This document shows positions 6,811 through 14,590 of a DNA stretch of 31,976 bases, piece after piece; position 1 is the stretch's first letter; each line of letters begins with the position of its first letter. The stretch spans positions 1-31,976 of IMG/VR virus record IMGVR_UViG_3300013132_001932; one strand, given 5' to 3'. The DNA comes from a virus. Below the pieces are notes generated by a model, which was not told the DNA's origin, made no database searches, and saw nothing but the letters and a program-made list of their open reading frames with translations. A program made the position numbers and the translations under genes.

Positions 6811-7126
6811 AGTCTGTGTACTCTCTTAAATTGTGTGTGTTGATTTCATCACTGAACTTCATAATAAACATTAAGGCTGTATTTGAATCTTCTTGATTGA
6901 AATTAATAATAACTTCACCGGTGCCTGTTTGCATTTTGTAACTTGGTTTAGCTCGCCCAAATTGTAATACTGTAGTCTGCTGTTCTCTACCTTTAGCATC
7001 ATACCAAGATTCTACACTGATATTTCCACCAACATGTTGCCACCAATCGATCATTTCTGGAGTAACTGCCCAAACGACAATTCTAGCATTACGGTTGATG
7101 GTAACCCCTGGCGGCAAATGTATCAT
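6800..7126 (-). CDS. hypothetical protein (108 aa)
   Basis: A soluble protein with mixed alpha/beta character and no domain I recognise. It starts MIHLPPGVTINRNARIVVWA, has a Trp-rich stretch (MIDWWQHVGGN) and ends LREYTDYVY. It sits in an ATGA-type chain between a 109-residue hypothetical and the phosphoribosyltransferase gene, so it is very likely a real gene of the FolE unit. There is no transmembrane segment. Confidence 0.6.
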   Translation of the reverse strand: MIHLPPGVTINRNARIVVWAVTPEMIDWWQHVGGNISVESWYDAKGREQQTTVLQFGRAKPSYKMQTGTGEVIINFNQEDSNTALMFIMKFSDEINTHNLREYTDYVY

Positions 7127-7455
7127 TAGCGTAGGTATTCCATGCTAACAATCTTGCCTAGGCTTTCTACTAGGTCAGCATCGTCACTGATAACATATCT
7201 GCCAATGGCTTCAGTATCACGCTTTTCATCATAACGATTGGTCTCTACAATCATACCGCCGTTGGCACCAAATACCTTAAAAGTAATTACACTACGGTCA
7301 TCGTAGTTATGTTCAACTCTACTTGTGCTACTAGATACAGGGCTAATTCTTCCACGACCACGTCTAGGATTCTCATCTAACATAATACTTTGAGCTTCGT
7401 CACGGCTGCGTGCGCGATTGTAACAACGTTGAATCCAACTATCTAACCATTTCAT
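7126..7455 (-). CDS. hypothetical protein (109 aa)
   Basis: Starts MKWLDSWIQRCYNRARSRDE, with an Arg-rich basic segment (RRGRGRISP) near residues 31-39 and a Ser-rich linker. It then has a compact beta-rich part with ITFKVFGANGGMIVETN, ending in GKIVSMEYLR. The start overlaps the folE stop by four bases (ATGA). No family recognised. The basic front end would allow nucleic-acid binding, but nothing more specific can be said. Confidence 0.6.
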   Translation of the reverse strand: MKWLDSWIQRCYNRARSRDEAQSIMLDENPRRGRGRISPVSSSTSRVEHNYDDRSVITFKVFGANGGMIVETNRYDEKRDTEAIGRYVISDDADLVESLGKIVSMEYLR

Positions 7456-8147
7456 CTTGGAGCAAACTCCTGTTGTAGTTTAATGTTGTCAAAGAACTCT
7501 TTCTTAGTATTGGGGTCAGTTTTAAATGCACCTGTTAATACTGTAGTTTGAGTTAAACTTGAATGTGCCATAATGCCACGATTCTCACAGCAACCGTGCG
7601 TTGCTTGAATATATACTGCTACGTTATTGCTGCCAGTCGCTCGACTAATCTCTCGCGTGATATCATTCGCAAGCTCTTCTTGTAGTGTACCACGGCGAGC
7701 ACACCACTGAGCAATCCGAGTGTATTTAGATAGGCCAATAAGTTTGTTAGCGGCAATAATTCCAATATAAGCGACTCCGCTGACAGGTTGATGGTGGTGT
7801 GAGCACATACTACGTAACTCGCTACGAACCACAAGCATACCTTCGTATCTATCTTCACTATCATTTGGGAAAGCTGTAGCATCAGGTGCTGGATCATATC
7901 TACCTGCCATAATTTCATTAAAGTACATTTTAGCTAGTCTGCGGGCTGTGCCGTGACTGTTAGGATCTGTTTCGCGATCAATTAGTAGTGCATCTAGTAC
8001 ACCTTCAAAGGCCTCGGTTGCTTCGTCAATTAATGCTTCTTTGTGCTCTGATGTGATGTATTCTGAGATGTTATCACCTGCCCAGAAACGTTTGTTGTCG
8101 TTTTTTAATTCACTGCGAATTGCTTCACTTACTCTGTATTTTATCAT
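7452..8147 (-). CDS. folE: GTP cyclohydrolase I
   Basis: A 231-residue GTP cyclohydrolase I, which opens GTP to 7,8-dihydroneopterin triphosphate, the first step of both folate and 7-deazaguanine synthesis. Zinc and active-site residues are in SMCSHHHQP (C115, H117, H118) and in HGCCENRG (C186/C187). The stretch IGLSKYTRIAQWCARRGTLQE is the highly conserved core of the family. Slightly longer than many bacterial homologues at the N-terminus. It leads a transcription unit with its own promoter (8192-8220), and the pathway enzymes QueE (same unit) and QueD are also encoded here. Together with DpdA this points to modified DNA bases rather than folate. Confidence 0.93.
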   Translation of the reverse strand: MIKYRVSEAIRSELKNDNKRFWAGDNISEYITSEHKEALIDEATEAFEGVLDALLIDRETDPNSHGTARRLAKMYFNEIMAGRYDPAPDATAFPNDSEDRYEGMLVVRSELRSMCSHHHQPVSGVAYIGIIAANKLIGLSKYTRIAQWCARRGTLQEELANDITREISRATGSNNVAVYIQATHGCCENRGIMAHSSLTQTTVLTGAFKTDPNTKKEFFDNIKLQQEFAPR

Positions 8148-8191
8148 TTGTTACTCCGATGTTTACCCAGTGGATTGGGATATTTAATAAT

Positions 8192-8220
8192 ATTGTATAT
8201 GTTTATTTAGGTTCTGTCAA
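8192..8220 (-). promoter_or_regulatory. sigma70-like promoter for folE unit, with CTAAATA box
   Basis: Minus-strand TTGACA (8215-8220), 17-base spacer, TACAAT (8192-8197). CTAAATA (8204-8210) starts 4 bases after the -35, the same offset as in the queD promoter. The start of transcription would be near 8185, with a leader of about 38 bases. A GGAGTAACA stretch directly before the ATG provides the ribosome binding site. Confidence 0.78.
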
Positions 8221-8221
8221 C

Positions 8222-9133
8222 TTAAATGAAATGTTTTTGATAAAGTTCAAACGCATGCCATGATGCTCCTGGCATATATTTTTTAAGTTTATCAGGTGAT
8301 GCAGATAGATCACGCACTAGACTAAGATTATTTTCGTATCCTAGATATTCTTTAGTCATGTCTGTGATCAAGTTGTGCGGGTTTCTTTCTTGGAAAACTG
8401 TAGGACTGTTAAAAATTACTGTAGCACCTAGAGCTTGTAGATAATAACCTGCCCAGATGTCATCCATGCGTCCTAAATTAGGAAACATGAAATAATCTTT
8501 GAGCACTTTTCTAGTTAAAAAAGTATTTTGTGAATTAAATGGCGCAAATCTATTTGACGTAAACGGAAAAACAGCATGATCAAATGTGCAGTCGGGGCGG
8601 TGTTCTAACCTACAGATTGCATCAATATCTGGATCACCATTCCAAAAGTCTGCCTGCACATCCGGAATTACCACGGCCGATTCACGTGTAGAATAGTCTC
8701 TTGAGCTTATAAGTTCTAAAGGAAATCCGCGATGCCAAAGGTGTTTGTAATTTGTAGCACCTATAGGATCAAACGCTAGATCGTTGGTTATGTACTTGGT
8801 TACTGCGGTTTCTTTGCCTAGATGTAGGGTTGTGCCCCAATTATCTAAAGGAATATTGTCATCATCTATAGTAGCAACAATGTCAGCACCTAGGCTATAC
8901 GCTAAGAGGTATCCAAAGCTACGCCGCTGTACACAGTTCCATCCGATAGCATCAGATAAGTCTGAATCTAGTTTAGTTTGATCATCAGGCGACAGGTAAA
9001 TGCCATTGACTTTATAGTCTTTGGGGGTTTTTAAATCACCAACAACAATTAAAGTCCAATCCGCCAGACTTTCTAACTTCTCAATTGCAGGAGTTTTTGT
9101 ATTGATTGTGGTAGTAACTACAAATTTCTTCAT
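8222..9133 (-). CDS. STELLO/RGP-like glycosyltransferase
   Basis: A 303-residue GT-A type protein. Key features are KKFVVTTTINTKTPAIEKL at the N-terminus, RSFGYLLAYSLGADIVATID (residues 71-90) followed by the triple Asp D90-D91-D92 in the DDDNIP metal/sugar-nucleotide site. This R-x-x-GYL-x-A...DDDNxP pattern is found in STELLO and reversibly glycosylated polypeptide families. The C-terminal half contains WAGYYLQALGATVIFN. It is the last gene of the long unit that begins at the sliding clamp, and overlaps the nucleotidyltransferase gene, which may make its sugar donor. The acceptor could be phage DNA, a virion protein or host glycan; the sequence does not say. Confidence 0.75.
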   Translation of the reverse strand: MKKFVVTTTINTKTPAIEKLESLADWTLIVVGDLKTPKDYKVNGIYLSPDDQTKLDSDLSDAIGWNCVQRRSFGYLLAYSLGADIVATIDDDNIPLDNWGTTLHLGKETAVTKYITNDLAFDPIGATNYKHLWHRGFPLELISSRDYSTRESAVVIPDVQADFWNGDPDIDAICRLEHRPDCTFDHAVFPFTSNRFAPFNSQNTFLTRKVLKDYFMFPNLGRMDDIWAGYYLQALGATVIFNSPTVFQERNPHNLITDMTKEYLGYENNLSLVRDLSASPDKLKKYMPGASWHAFELYQKHFI

Positions 9134-9786
9134 GATTTTAAATATTGATTATATCCAGCCCACGTGCCAAGGTCAATGTAAGAACCGTTTTCTGTTGTGC
9201 TGAACGGATAGTGATTAATTATATGCCCTATTTCGGTGTACATTTCATATAATTGATCTTGTGAAAACTCTGCTAGATTGTGTCCATCAAACTTTAACAC
9301 CCCCCAAAACAAATCTGAGTTAGCGTTTGACTTGATTGACTTAACATCAAATTGATTATTGTCAGTTAGCCTATCCACTTTGCTTTGATCAGCGCCGCAA
9401 AATAATCCACACACAATCCCCGACTGCGTTAACATTTCTGTAAATGGATTAACATCAAATACAGTATCACCCATACCAAATAGTACTTGATCGGAATCTG
9501 CAGGCTTTGCTGAATGATAAAAATCTTTAAGACAGTTAGCAAATCCAGATGTCTCTTGGTTAATATGTACATATTCGGCTGAACTAAAATAGTCTACAAT
9601 TAAAGATTTACACTCTACGTCGTGAATAAAGTAAATCTTTTCTGCGCCACTGTCTTTCATTTTAGTCGCAACATGATTAATGAGAGGGTTGTAATAGTCA
9701 AAGTTTTTCTGAGGCAACATTTCCTTGGCATAAGGCAAACCCAATCTTGAACCTAGGCCGCCTGCAGGAATAACACCGTAGATCAT
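9130..9786 (-). CDS. sugar-phosphate nucleotidyltransferase
   Basis: A 218-residue NTP-transferase-fold protein. The nucleotide-binding loop is IPAGGLGSRLG (residues 6-16) followed by KEMLP (K21-E22), the equivalent of the PKELLP of RmlA/GalU enzymes, which join NTP and sugar-1-phosphate into an activated sugar. FGMGDTVFDVNPF probably supplies the metal-binding Asp. There is no C-terminal beta-helix domain, so it is a minimal catalytic unit. It overlaps genes on both sides (STELLO-like glycosyltransferase and PNP) by four bases. The sugar is not predictable, but its place suggests it makes the donor for a neighbouring glycosyltransferase. Confidence 0.82.
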   Translation of the reverse strand: MIYGVIPAGGLGSRLGLPYAKEMLPQKNFDYYNPLINHVATKMKDSGAEKIYFIHDVECKSLIVDYFSSAEYVHINQETSGFANCLKDFYHSAKPADSDQVLFGMGDTVFDVNPFTEMLTQSGIVCGLFCGADQSKVDRLTDNNQFDVKSIKSNANSDLFWGVLKFDGHNLAEFSQDQLYEMYTEIGHIINHYPFSTTENGSYIDLGTWAGYNQYLKS

Positions 9787-10436
9787 ATACTTTCCAATAC
9801 AGTTTCAACCATTGTGGTCAAGCCAACTTCTCGGTCTTTTGCAGGCATGTGAGCCCCATTGACTAGGTTGTCTGATACAGCATTAATTGACAATGCGTGT
9901 TTATTATACTTTATAGCTAATAAGTACAATAGATATGTTTCCATATCAACAGCAAGTACTCCTTTTTCTGCCAAATTTTTCCACCATTCATCGGTATCGT
10001 GATAGAAAAAATCAGTTGAACAGATTGTTCCGCGATGTCCATTGGCTGTTATGCGTTTAAGAAGAGATGGGTCACAATGCGGAGTTGAACTAGTACCAGC
10101 GTCGTTTGTTGCTGCTAGTGCAATAACTAGATCACCTAACAGCATGTTATCTTTAAATGCACCACACGTACCCACACGGATAATGCTATCTACATTGTAA
10201 AATTTAAATAATTCTGTAGCATAGATACCTAAACTGGCTTGCCCCATACCACTTGCTTGTACTGATACTAGTTTGCCTTTGTATAAACCTGTGTATCCTA
10301 GACAATTACGTACCGAGTTTACTAGCCTAACATCAGATAAAAAAGTTTCGGCTATCCACTTTGCTCGCAACGGATCGCCTGGCATAAGAACCACAGGTGC
10401 GTAGTCGCCTAACTTTGCCTCAATATGTGGAGTCAT
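9783..10436 (-). CDS. deoD: purine nucleoside phosphorylase (DeoD type)
   Basis: A 217-residue hexameric-type PNP, which splits purine nucleosides with phosphate into base and (deoxy)ribose-1-phosphate. Conserved features: H4 near the N-terminus, MPGDPLRAKWIAE with G20 and R24, R43 in SVRNCLGYTG, IRVGTCGAF, the VDMET sequence that binds ribose, and a late SDN for base recognition. Length is close to E. coli DeoD (239), slightly trimmed. Its presence between a nucleotidyltransferase and a DegT-like gene is unusual. It could provide free purine bases for the transglycosylase cycle, or (deoxy)ribose-1-phosphate as a sugar precursor; both are inference. Confidence 0.92.
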   Translation of the reverse strand: MTPHIEAKLGDYAPVVLMPGDPLRAKWIAETFLSDVRLVNSVRNCLGYTGLYKGKLVSVQASGMGQASLGIYATELFKFYNVDSIIRVGTCGAFKDNMLLGDLVIALAATNDAGTSSTPHCDPSLLKRITANGHRGTICSTDFFYHDTDEWWKNLAEKGVLAVDMETYLLYLLAIKYNKHALSINAVSDNLVNGAHMPAKDREVGLTTMVETVLESI

Positions 10437-11011
10437 ATAAATAAAATCTCTCTTAAATCTGGATACTTTTTGTATTTAGGTTCTTGATCCACTGATGGTA
10501 ATAATTCTAAACCCCTTACAGCATCTTCGATGGTTGGACGATAGTGATAGCCCATGCGGAAGACCTTTTGATCTTGCCATGGGGTTATAGTTAAATCACG
10601 ACCATCATAGCGTTGTGCTAACAAAGACTTGTACGCTTCAGCATCATCTAACAAGATAGCACCACCATGACCAATCTCAAGTGGCTTATCGTAGCCAAAG
10701 CTAAGGCACTGCATCTGACCAGGGCGATACATGCCCATCTGTAGTTTACGTGCGCTATCCCAAATGCGGGTTCCAACAAACTGATATTCACCTATCCACT
10801 CTTTATCAGTAAGATCATAACTAATATTTAACTTACGCATAGTCATTGGTATGCTGATATATGTGTGTGCTGGAAATAGCACACGAGTTATGTTATCGTA
10901 TCGTAAACACAGTTCAATAGCGTGAGTACAACAATCAGTCATAACGACAAAAGGCGCACCTGTAAATGCGCCTAATGCCTTTTCAAACTTTAGGATGGCA
11001 TCAAAACTCAT
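10433..11011 (-). CDS. compact DegT/DnrJ/EryC1-like aminotransferase
   Basis: A 192-residue protein that keeps the core of the PLP-dependent sugar aminotransferase family but is about half its normal length (about 370). Seen: DCCTHAIELCL near residue 26 (the S/TGT-x-AL phosphate site), FPAHTYISIPM, WDSARKL with D85 (PLP-contacting Asp), SFGYDKPLEIGHGG with K109 as candidate Schiff-base lysine, and YHYRPTIEDAVRGLELL (usual NYRM-x-x-x-x-AA-x-G-x-x-Q). The C-terminal domain is missing: the protein stops soon after this last motif. It may be a working minimal enzyme, a truncated remnant or a binding protein. It overlaps genes on both sides, so it is not obviously decayed. Confidence 0.72.
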   Translation of the reverse strand: MSFDAILKFEKALGAFTGAPFVVMTDCCTHAIELCLRYDNITRVLFPAHTYISIPMTMRKLNISYDLTDKEWIGEYQFVGTRIWDSARKLQMGMYRPGQMQCLSFGYDKPLEIGHGGAILLDDAEAYKSLLAQRYDGRDLTITPWQDQKVFRMGYHYRPTIEDAVRGLELLPSVDQEPKYKKYPDLREILFI

Positions 11012-11367
11012 CGACTCAGATGATCCTTTTTAATTTCTCTCACCGGGCATTCTAATAGTTCTGCTATAGTGTTTTTAAGTTGTATGCGCTTTGCATTAAA
11101 ATCTCTGATTAAGATAGCACGTCTACCTATCTCTTCCAGTCCCAACTTTTGTTCTACACCGTTACGCAGATCGGACTCTAAATTCCAAATTTGATCATGA
11201 ATAATTTTTAATTCTTCTATTTTTGGTCGAATTTTATTAACGTTATATTGTTTAGCCTGCTCAGTGTACCAATCTAACTCTTCTTTATTGCTGTGCGTGC
11301 GCTCCCATTTAACTTCGGCAATAGCGAGTCTATCAAACAGTTCAACCACAGGGAATAAAGGCGTCAT
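11008..11367 (-). CDS. DUF6165-like protein
   Basis: A 119-residue, mostly helical protein. The start FPVVELFDRLAIAEVKWERT matches the form of DUF6165 proteins (E-L-x-D-K/R-L-x-I-x-E-x-K), which are often found beside glycosyltransferase genes in bacteria and have no known activity. Long helical pairs with a Glu/Lys-rich middle are followed by a hydrophobic-basic C-terminus (IREIKKDHLSR-like). It sits between the radical SAM gene and the DegT-like gene, again a sugar context. The assignment is by remembered motif only. Confidence 0.6.
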   Translation of the reverse strand: MTPLFPVVELFDRLAIAEVKWERTHSNKEELDWYTEQAKQYNVNKIRPKIEELKIIHDQIWNLESDLRNGVEQKLGLEEIGRRAILIRDFNAKRIQLKNTIAELLECPVREIKKDHLSR

Positions 11368-11368
11368 A

Positions 11369-12388
11369 TTAGTAATGTAATGTTTCTATTAATTCAGGAT
11401 TATTAATTATATTTTGTATGGCATTGTTATGATGGTGTGATCTACAAGGAGGACAAAAGTTAGTATTAATGCTGTTGTATAACTTCATATGATTTTCACC
11501 TAACCAGAGATCTCTAAAATCACCTTCGTCCCATCTACCTATATCAAATCTAGAATTCCCTTTGTTCTCACAGCAAACATAGATTTTGCCATCTACACAA
11601 AACATTGGGAATTGCAGCATCTGATGACAACGAGTATAGCTCTTAGGAACATCTCGTCTGGTGTTAAACATTGTTTTAACTTGATATTCGTTGCTCAAAT
11701 TTTCTAATGTTTCTACGTAATTTCGGATAGGAAAACTTATACCGTCAATTACAATAGGTCTAAAATAAATTTGACGAACGTTAAGAATCTTGGCCATTTT
11801 GAATATGTTGTGTAATGCAGAATTACTAGTATTATACTCGCCTAATAGAATTTTAAGATCTACATTCGCACCAATATCTGTCAACGATTTAACATTTTGC
11901 ATTACACGATCAAACATGTTTTTGCTTTTGCTTTTTCGTATAGTTTCGTACAGTTCTTTTGAGCCAGCATCAATGTCTACGCCGATCCAACTCATTTTTT
12001 TAATTTTATTATGATCTACATTCTTAATTAACTTATCAATACGGCTTGCATTGGTTGTGATACTGGTTAAGAATCCTAAATCGATCGAATGTTCTAAAAC
12101 ACGTTCGTAATTTTTAAATAGGGTAGGTTCACCACCACCTGTAAATGTAATAGTATGTAGGGTTCCGTAACTATCTGGCTTATATGCTCGCCAAGATGCT
12201 AATTTATCTAGTAGATTAATATAATCATTAAATGTTTTTTGCGTAGGGAGCTCTTTGCGGAAATCTGCACTGCTACAATAATAGCAATCTTGATCACAAA
12301 TGTTAGTTAGGTCTATGTCTGCACTTGCAGGAATAAACCCTTTGGATGGATTTTGCATCCAATGGACTAGTTCGGCGTATTGGTACAT
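11369..12388 (-). CDS. radical SAM protein with SPASM-like C-terminus
   Basis: A 339-residue radical SAM enzyme. The cluster motif is C31-x3-C35-x2-C38 in NICDQDCYYCSSADF, followed by a GGGEPTLF element that binds SAM. The C-terminal part carries additional cysteines in PMFCVDGKIYVCCENKGNS and FCPPCRSHHH, as in SPASM/twitch domains that hold auxiliary Fe-S clusters. Such enzymes modify peptides, sugars or cofactors. Neighbours are a GT-B glycosyltransferase and a DUF6165-like gene, so a sugar or glycan substrate is plausible. The protein starts MYQYAELVHWMQNPSKGFIP with no leader peptide gene nearby, so there is no sign of a peptide-modification system. Confidence 0.85.
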   Translation of the reverse strand: MYQYAELVHWMQNPSKGFIPASADIDLTNICDQDCYYCSSADFRKELPTQKTFNDYINLLDKLASWRAYKPDSYGTLHTITFTGGGEPTLFKNYERVLEHSIDLGFLTSITTNASRIDKLIKNVDHNKIKKMSWIGVDIDAGSKELYETIRKSKSKNMFDRVMQNVKSLTDIGANVDLKILLGEYNTSNSALHNIFKMAKILNVRQIYFRPIVIDGISFPIRNYVETLENLSNEYQVKTMFNTRRDVPKSYTRCHQMLQFPMFCVDGKIYVCCENKGNSRFDIGRWDEGDFRDLWLGENHMKLYNSINTNFCPPCRSHHHNNAIQNIINNPELIETLHY

Positions 12389-12392
12389 TAAT

Positions 12393-13448
12393 TTATTTAA
12401 TGTTTTCTAATAATTTGGTTGCAGAAAAGAAATTATCATGCAGGAACTTAACCTGAGCAGGTAACTTTTTAGCAAAGTCATCATATTTACTCATACGATG
12501 CTTGATTAAGTTGACTAGCATGTGTTTATTCTTTAGGTAACTGTCAAACGATTCAGTCCAACGACTTTCGTAACGATAACTTTCATCATACATTTCACTG
12601 TAACTTAATCTGTCTGGCACCATAGGCATTGCGCCTACTACTGCGCCTTCATACATGCTAATGCCTAATGTTTCTTGTAGATTGGCACTAAACACCATCT
12701 TAGCTTCGCCCAATAAGGTATGATATTCATGTTTAGTTAAACCTTCTTCTTGACAAACTACCCATTCATATTCAGGCAAGGCTTGAGCCAACCCTTTAAA
12801 TATTTCAAGTTGTTTCTCTGGTGCTATACGATGTGGAAATAAGATTAAATCACGTTTAGGTTTATGCTGATAAGGAAGTAATGTTTCTAACATATATTCC
12901 ATGGGCCAACCACTACGTACTACCTTGTCTTTAATATCATCTGCTCTGACTTTGTATAAGTTGTTGGCAAACATATTAATATGAAAGTCAGTGGCGTAAT
13001 AGTTATAGTCTACAGCTTCAAAAAACGCTTTTTCACTGTGACGTACCCAAGGAGCATCACCAATTAAGCGTCCTAAGAAGTCCTGCGGGTCATAACTACC
13101 AGCGTGCCAAAGTGCATGGATAGTTATCTTGATGCCCAATAACTCAGACATATACTTAAGATTAATAATTCCAGGGTGCCAAGCATCTGTAAAAATGAAA
13201 TGATCTCCGGCTTTAACCCTTCCTTCAGTAAAGAGTCTGCCCATTCGTTCGACTTGTGCCGCTTTATAAATGTTCGTGCCGCCAAAGTTAAGAAAAGCAC
13301 CAGGAGTTGTAGCCGCTGGAATATCGTGCGGCCCTGAAATAACGTACACTTCATGTCCGTGTTCCTCTAAGAGCGTAGGTACATGACTCTTCCATTGAGC
13401 CGTGTACCTTGTCTCTACTGCTTCTAGATCAACTAGAAATACAGTCAT
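12393..13448 (-). CDS. GT-B glycosyltransferase (GT4-like)
   Basis: A 351-residue two-domain glycosyltransferase. The N-terminal Rossmann-like domain begins TVFLVDLEAVETRYTAQWKS and includes HEVYVISGPHD. The C-terminal donor-binding domain has FPHRIAPEKQLEIFKGLAQA and later the acidic motif ANLQETLGISMYEGAVVGAM, the counterpart of the E-x-x-G-x-x-x-x-EA-x-A-x-G motif of GT4 enzymes. A retaining sugar transfer from a nucleotide sugar is expected. The stop is 4 bases from the radical SAM start codon. Phages of this type also use GT-B enzymes to glucosylate DNA bases, so DNA is one possible acceptor. Confidence 0.82.
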   Translation of the reverse strand: MTVFLVDLEAVETRYTAQWKSHVPTLLEEHGHEVYVISGPHDIPAATTPGAFLNFGGTNIYKAAQVERMGRLFTEGRVKAGDHFIFTDAWHPGIINLKYMSELLGIKITIHALWHAGSYDPQDFLGRLIGDAPWVRHSEKAFFEAVDYNYYATDFHINMFANNLYKVRADDIKDKVVRSGWPMEYMLETLLPYQHKPKRDLILFPHRIAPEKQLEIFKGLAQALPEYEWVVCQEEGLTKHEYHTLLGEAKMVFSANLQETLGISMYEGAVVGAMPMVPDRLSYSEMYDESYRYESRWTESFDSYLKNKHMLVNLIKHRMSKYDDFAKKLPAQVKFLHDNFFSATKLLENIK

Positions 13449-13687
13449 TATCGTGGATTCCGACCTTGGTAACCGCCTGTTTGGCCGTTACGTTGTTGCC
13501 ATTGTTGGCGTTTCTTGCGGCGTTCTTGCCACTCGCGATACTCTACTGACTTGTACAAGTCCGCTTCATCAAACTTGATCATGCGGAAGCGACAGTAGTT
13601 CAACCATGCGTCCAAGTCGTTGTAGATTTTTGTCACTTCTGGTGACATTCTTAGGTACTTCTTAAGCCAAACTGGTTGTGATGCCAT
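13448..13687 (-). CDS. hypothetical protein with basic Gln/Arg-rich tail (79 aa)
   Basis: Starts MASQPVWLKKYLRMSPEVTK with an ordered helical part of about 50 residues, then a basic Gln/Arg/Gly-rich tail (RRKKRQQWQQRNGQTGGYQG) that looks disordered and could bind nucleic acid. AAGGAGTAACAA precedes the ATG, a strong ribosome binding site. It abuts the GT-B gene. No family recognised. T4-like phages carry small transcription co-factors of similar size in replication-gene regions, but nothing here identifies it as one. Confidence 0.6.
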   Translation of the reverse strand: MASQPVWLKKYLRMSPEVTKIYNDLDAWLNYCRFRMIKFDEADLYKSVEYREWQERRKKRQQWQQRNGQTGGYQGRNPR

Positions 13688-13697
13688 TTGTTACTCC

Positions 13698-13889
13698 TTA
13701 ATCGTTAATTTCCATTGAGTTGTATTCTTTGATCAGTGCTACTAAATCATCTTCTGTGTTACACATAATTTTAGCAGTTTTCCAATCATCTTTTTTATCA
13801 CGACCACCAATTTCTACCATCCAACCGTTGTCGTAACGATTGATAGAGAAGTTGTCATTTACTTTTGTTAGCTTAGATAGCTTTGCCAC
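13698..13889 (-). CDS. small hypothetical protein (63 aa)
   Basis: A compact protein that looks like a small beta-sheet domain: FSINRYDNGWMVEIGGRD, then K-TAKIMCNTEDDLVALI in a helix. The GW-x-V-E-I-x-G centre and the D-D-L-x-x-L-I end suggest a single folded unit. No name can be given. It is tightly packed between the 79-residue and T-fold genes with a good ribosome binding site (GGAGAT upstream of the ATG). Confidence 0.6.
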   Translation of the reverse strand: MAKLSKLTKVNDNFSINRYDNGWMVEIGGRDKKDDWKTAKIMCNTEDDLVALIKEYNSMEIND

Positions 13890-13898
13890 GATAATCTC

Positions 13899-14339
13899 CT
13901 ATACTGTGACTGTTTGATAAGGACGGGTTTGATTATAGACAATGGTGCACCCGTTTTCACTATCCTCCGAAACTTCAATAGTAACATCACGGCCTGGGTG
14001 ACGTTTGGCTATTTGTAGATATAAGTCATCTGCAATCATTTCACATGACTTGTAGTTTAGTTCTAAAGTGCCCACATACAGGGCCTCAAGCCACCGTTTG
14101 AACTGGATGAACTCGATGTCTCTGTCGTTGTGGAACACGTCGATTGACACCCTAAAATGAAAAATGTGACGATGAGGACTAGCAAGAAACGAAACATCAT
14201 ACTGATCTCCGGTTTTTAGTTGTGGATTAACAGCCGCATCTGGGTAACAGTGAACACCTTCGCGTTGAAAGGTAACCCAGATTTGTCGTTTAGCTGAATC
14301 TTTGATACGTTCTATAATTTCACGTTCTGCTTGTATCAT
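13899..14339 (-). CDS. T-fold protein, QueF/QueD-like without clear catalytic Cys
   Basis: A 146-residue protein whose pattern suggests the tunnelling (T) fold shared by QueD, QueF and FolE. EFIQFKRWLEAL (E76, K81, W83) parallels the QueF signature E-x-K-x-h-K-x-Y/W. CEMIADDLYLQI (residues 99-110) matches the helix that follows in both QueF and QueD, and VTIEVSEDSENGCTIVY resembles their last strands. HRHIFHFRVSIDV is at the place of the QueD HGH or QueF Cys region but has neither a catalytic Cys nor the CxxxHGH motif. It lies four genes downstream of the DpdA-like gene. It could handle a 7-deazaguanine intermediate, or act only by binding. The family placement is tentative. Confidence 0.5.
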   Translation of the reverse strand: MIQAEREIIERIKDSAKRQIWVTFQREGVHCYPDAAVNPQLKTGDQYDVSFLASPHRHIFHFRVSIDVFHNDRDIEFIQFKRWLEALYVGTLELNYKSCEMIADDLYLQIAKRHPGRDVTIEVSEDSENGCTIVYNQTRPYQTVTV

Positions 14340-14590
14340 TCTTCAGACACACTTACTTTTTTTAGATTCTGCCAGGCTTGGACTAGCCCTTCGTTATCTT
14401 GGTTTAACGGATTTTCTTCAGCCCATAGTTCATCGTTGCGATCAAGTTGTTCTTGTGTAAACAAGTATTCTGTTAAGATAAATCGCTTACTTAAGAACGA
14501 AAATTTATCTAGATCATCAACGATTCGAATCTTAGCCTGTAAGTTGGCTAGTCGTTTACTTTCTACATACTCTTTGTATAATTTAATCAT
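14336..14590 (-). CDS. hypothetical helical protein (84 aa)
   Basis: A Leu/Lys/Glu-rich protein starting MIKLYKEYVESKRLANLQAK, predicted to be mostly helical with an amphipathic heptad-like pattern. It has no Cys pairs, no membrane segment and no motif I know. It overlaps the 175-residue gene and the T-fold gene by four bases each (ATGA), so it is co-translated with them. Function unknown. Confidence 0.55.
   Translation of the reverse strand: MIKLYKEYVESKRLANLQAKIRIVDDLDKFSFLSKRFILTEYLFTQEQLDRNDELWAEENPLNQDNEGLVQAWQNLKKVSVSEE

Noticed and set aside
13448-13687. Naming the 79-residue protein as gp33 late co-activator
   Set aside because: Size and location are suggestive, but no residues match what I remember of T4 gp33.
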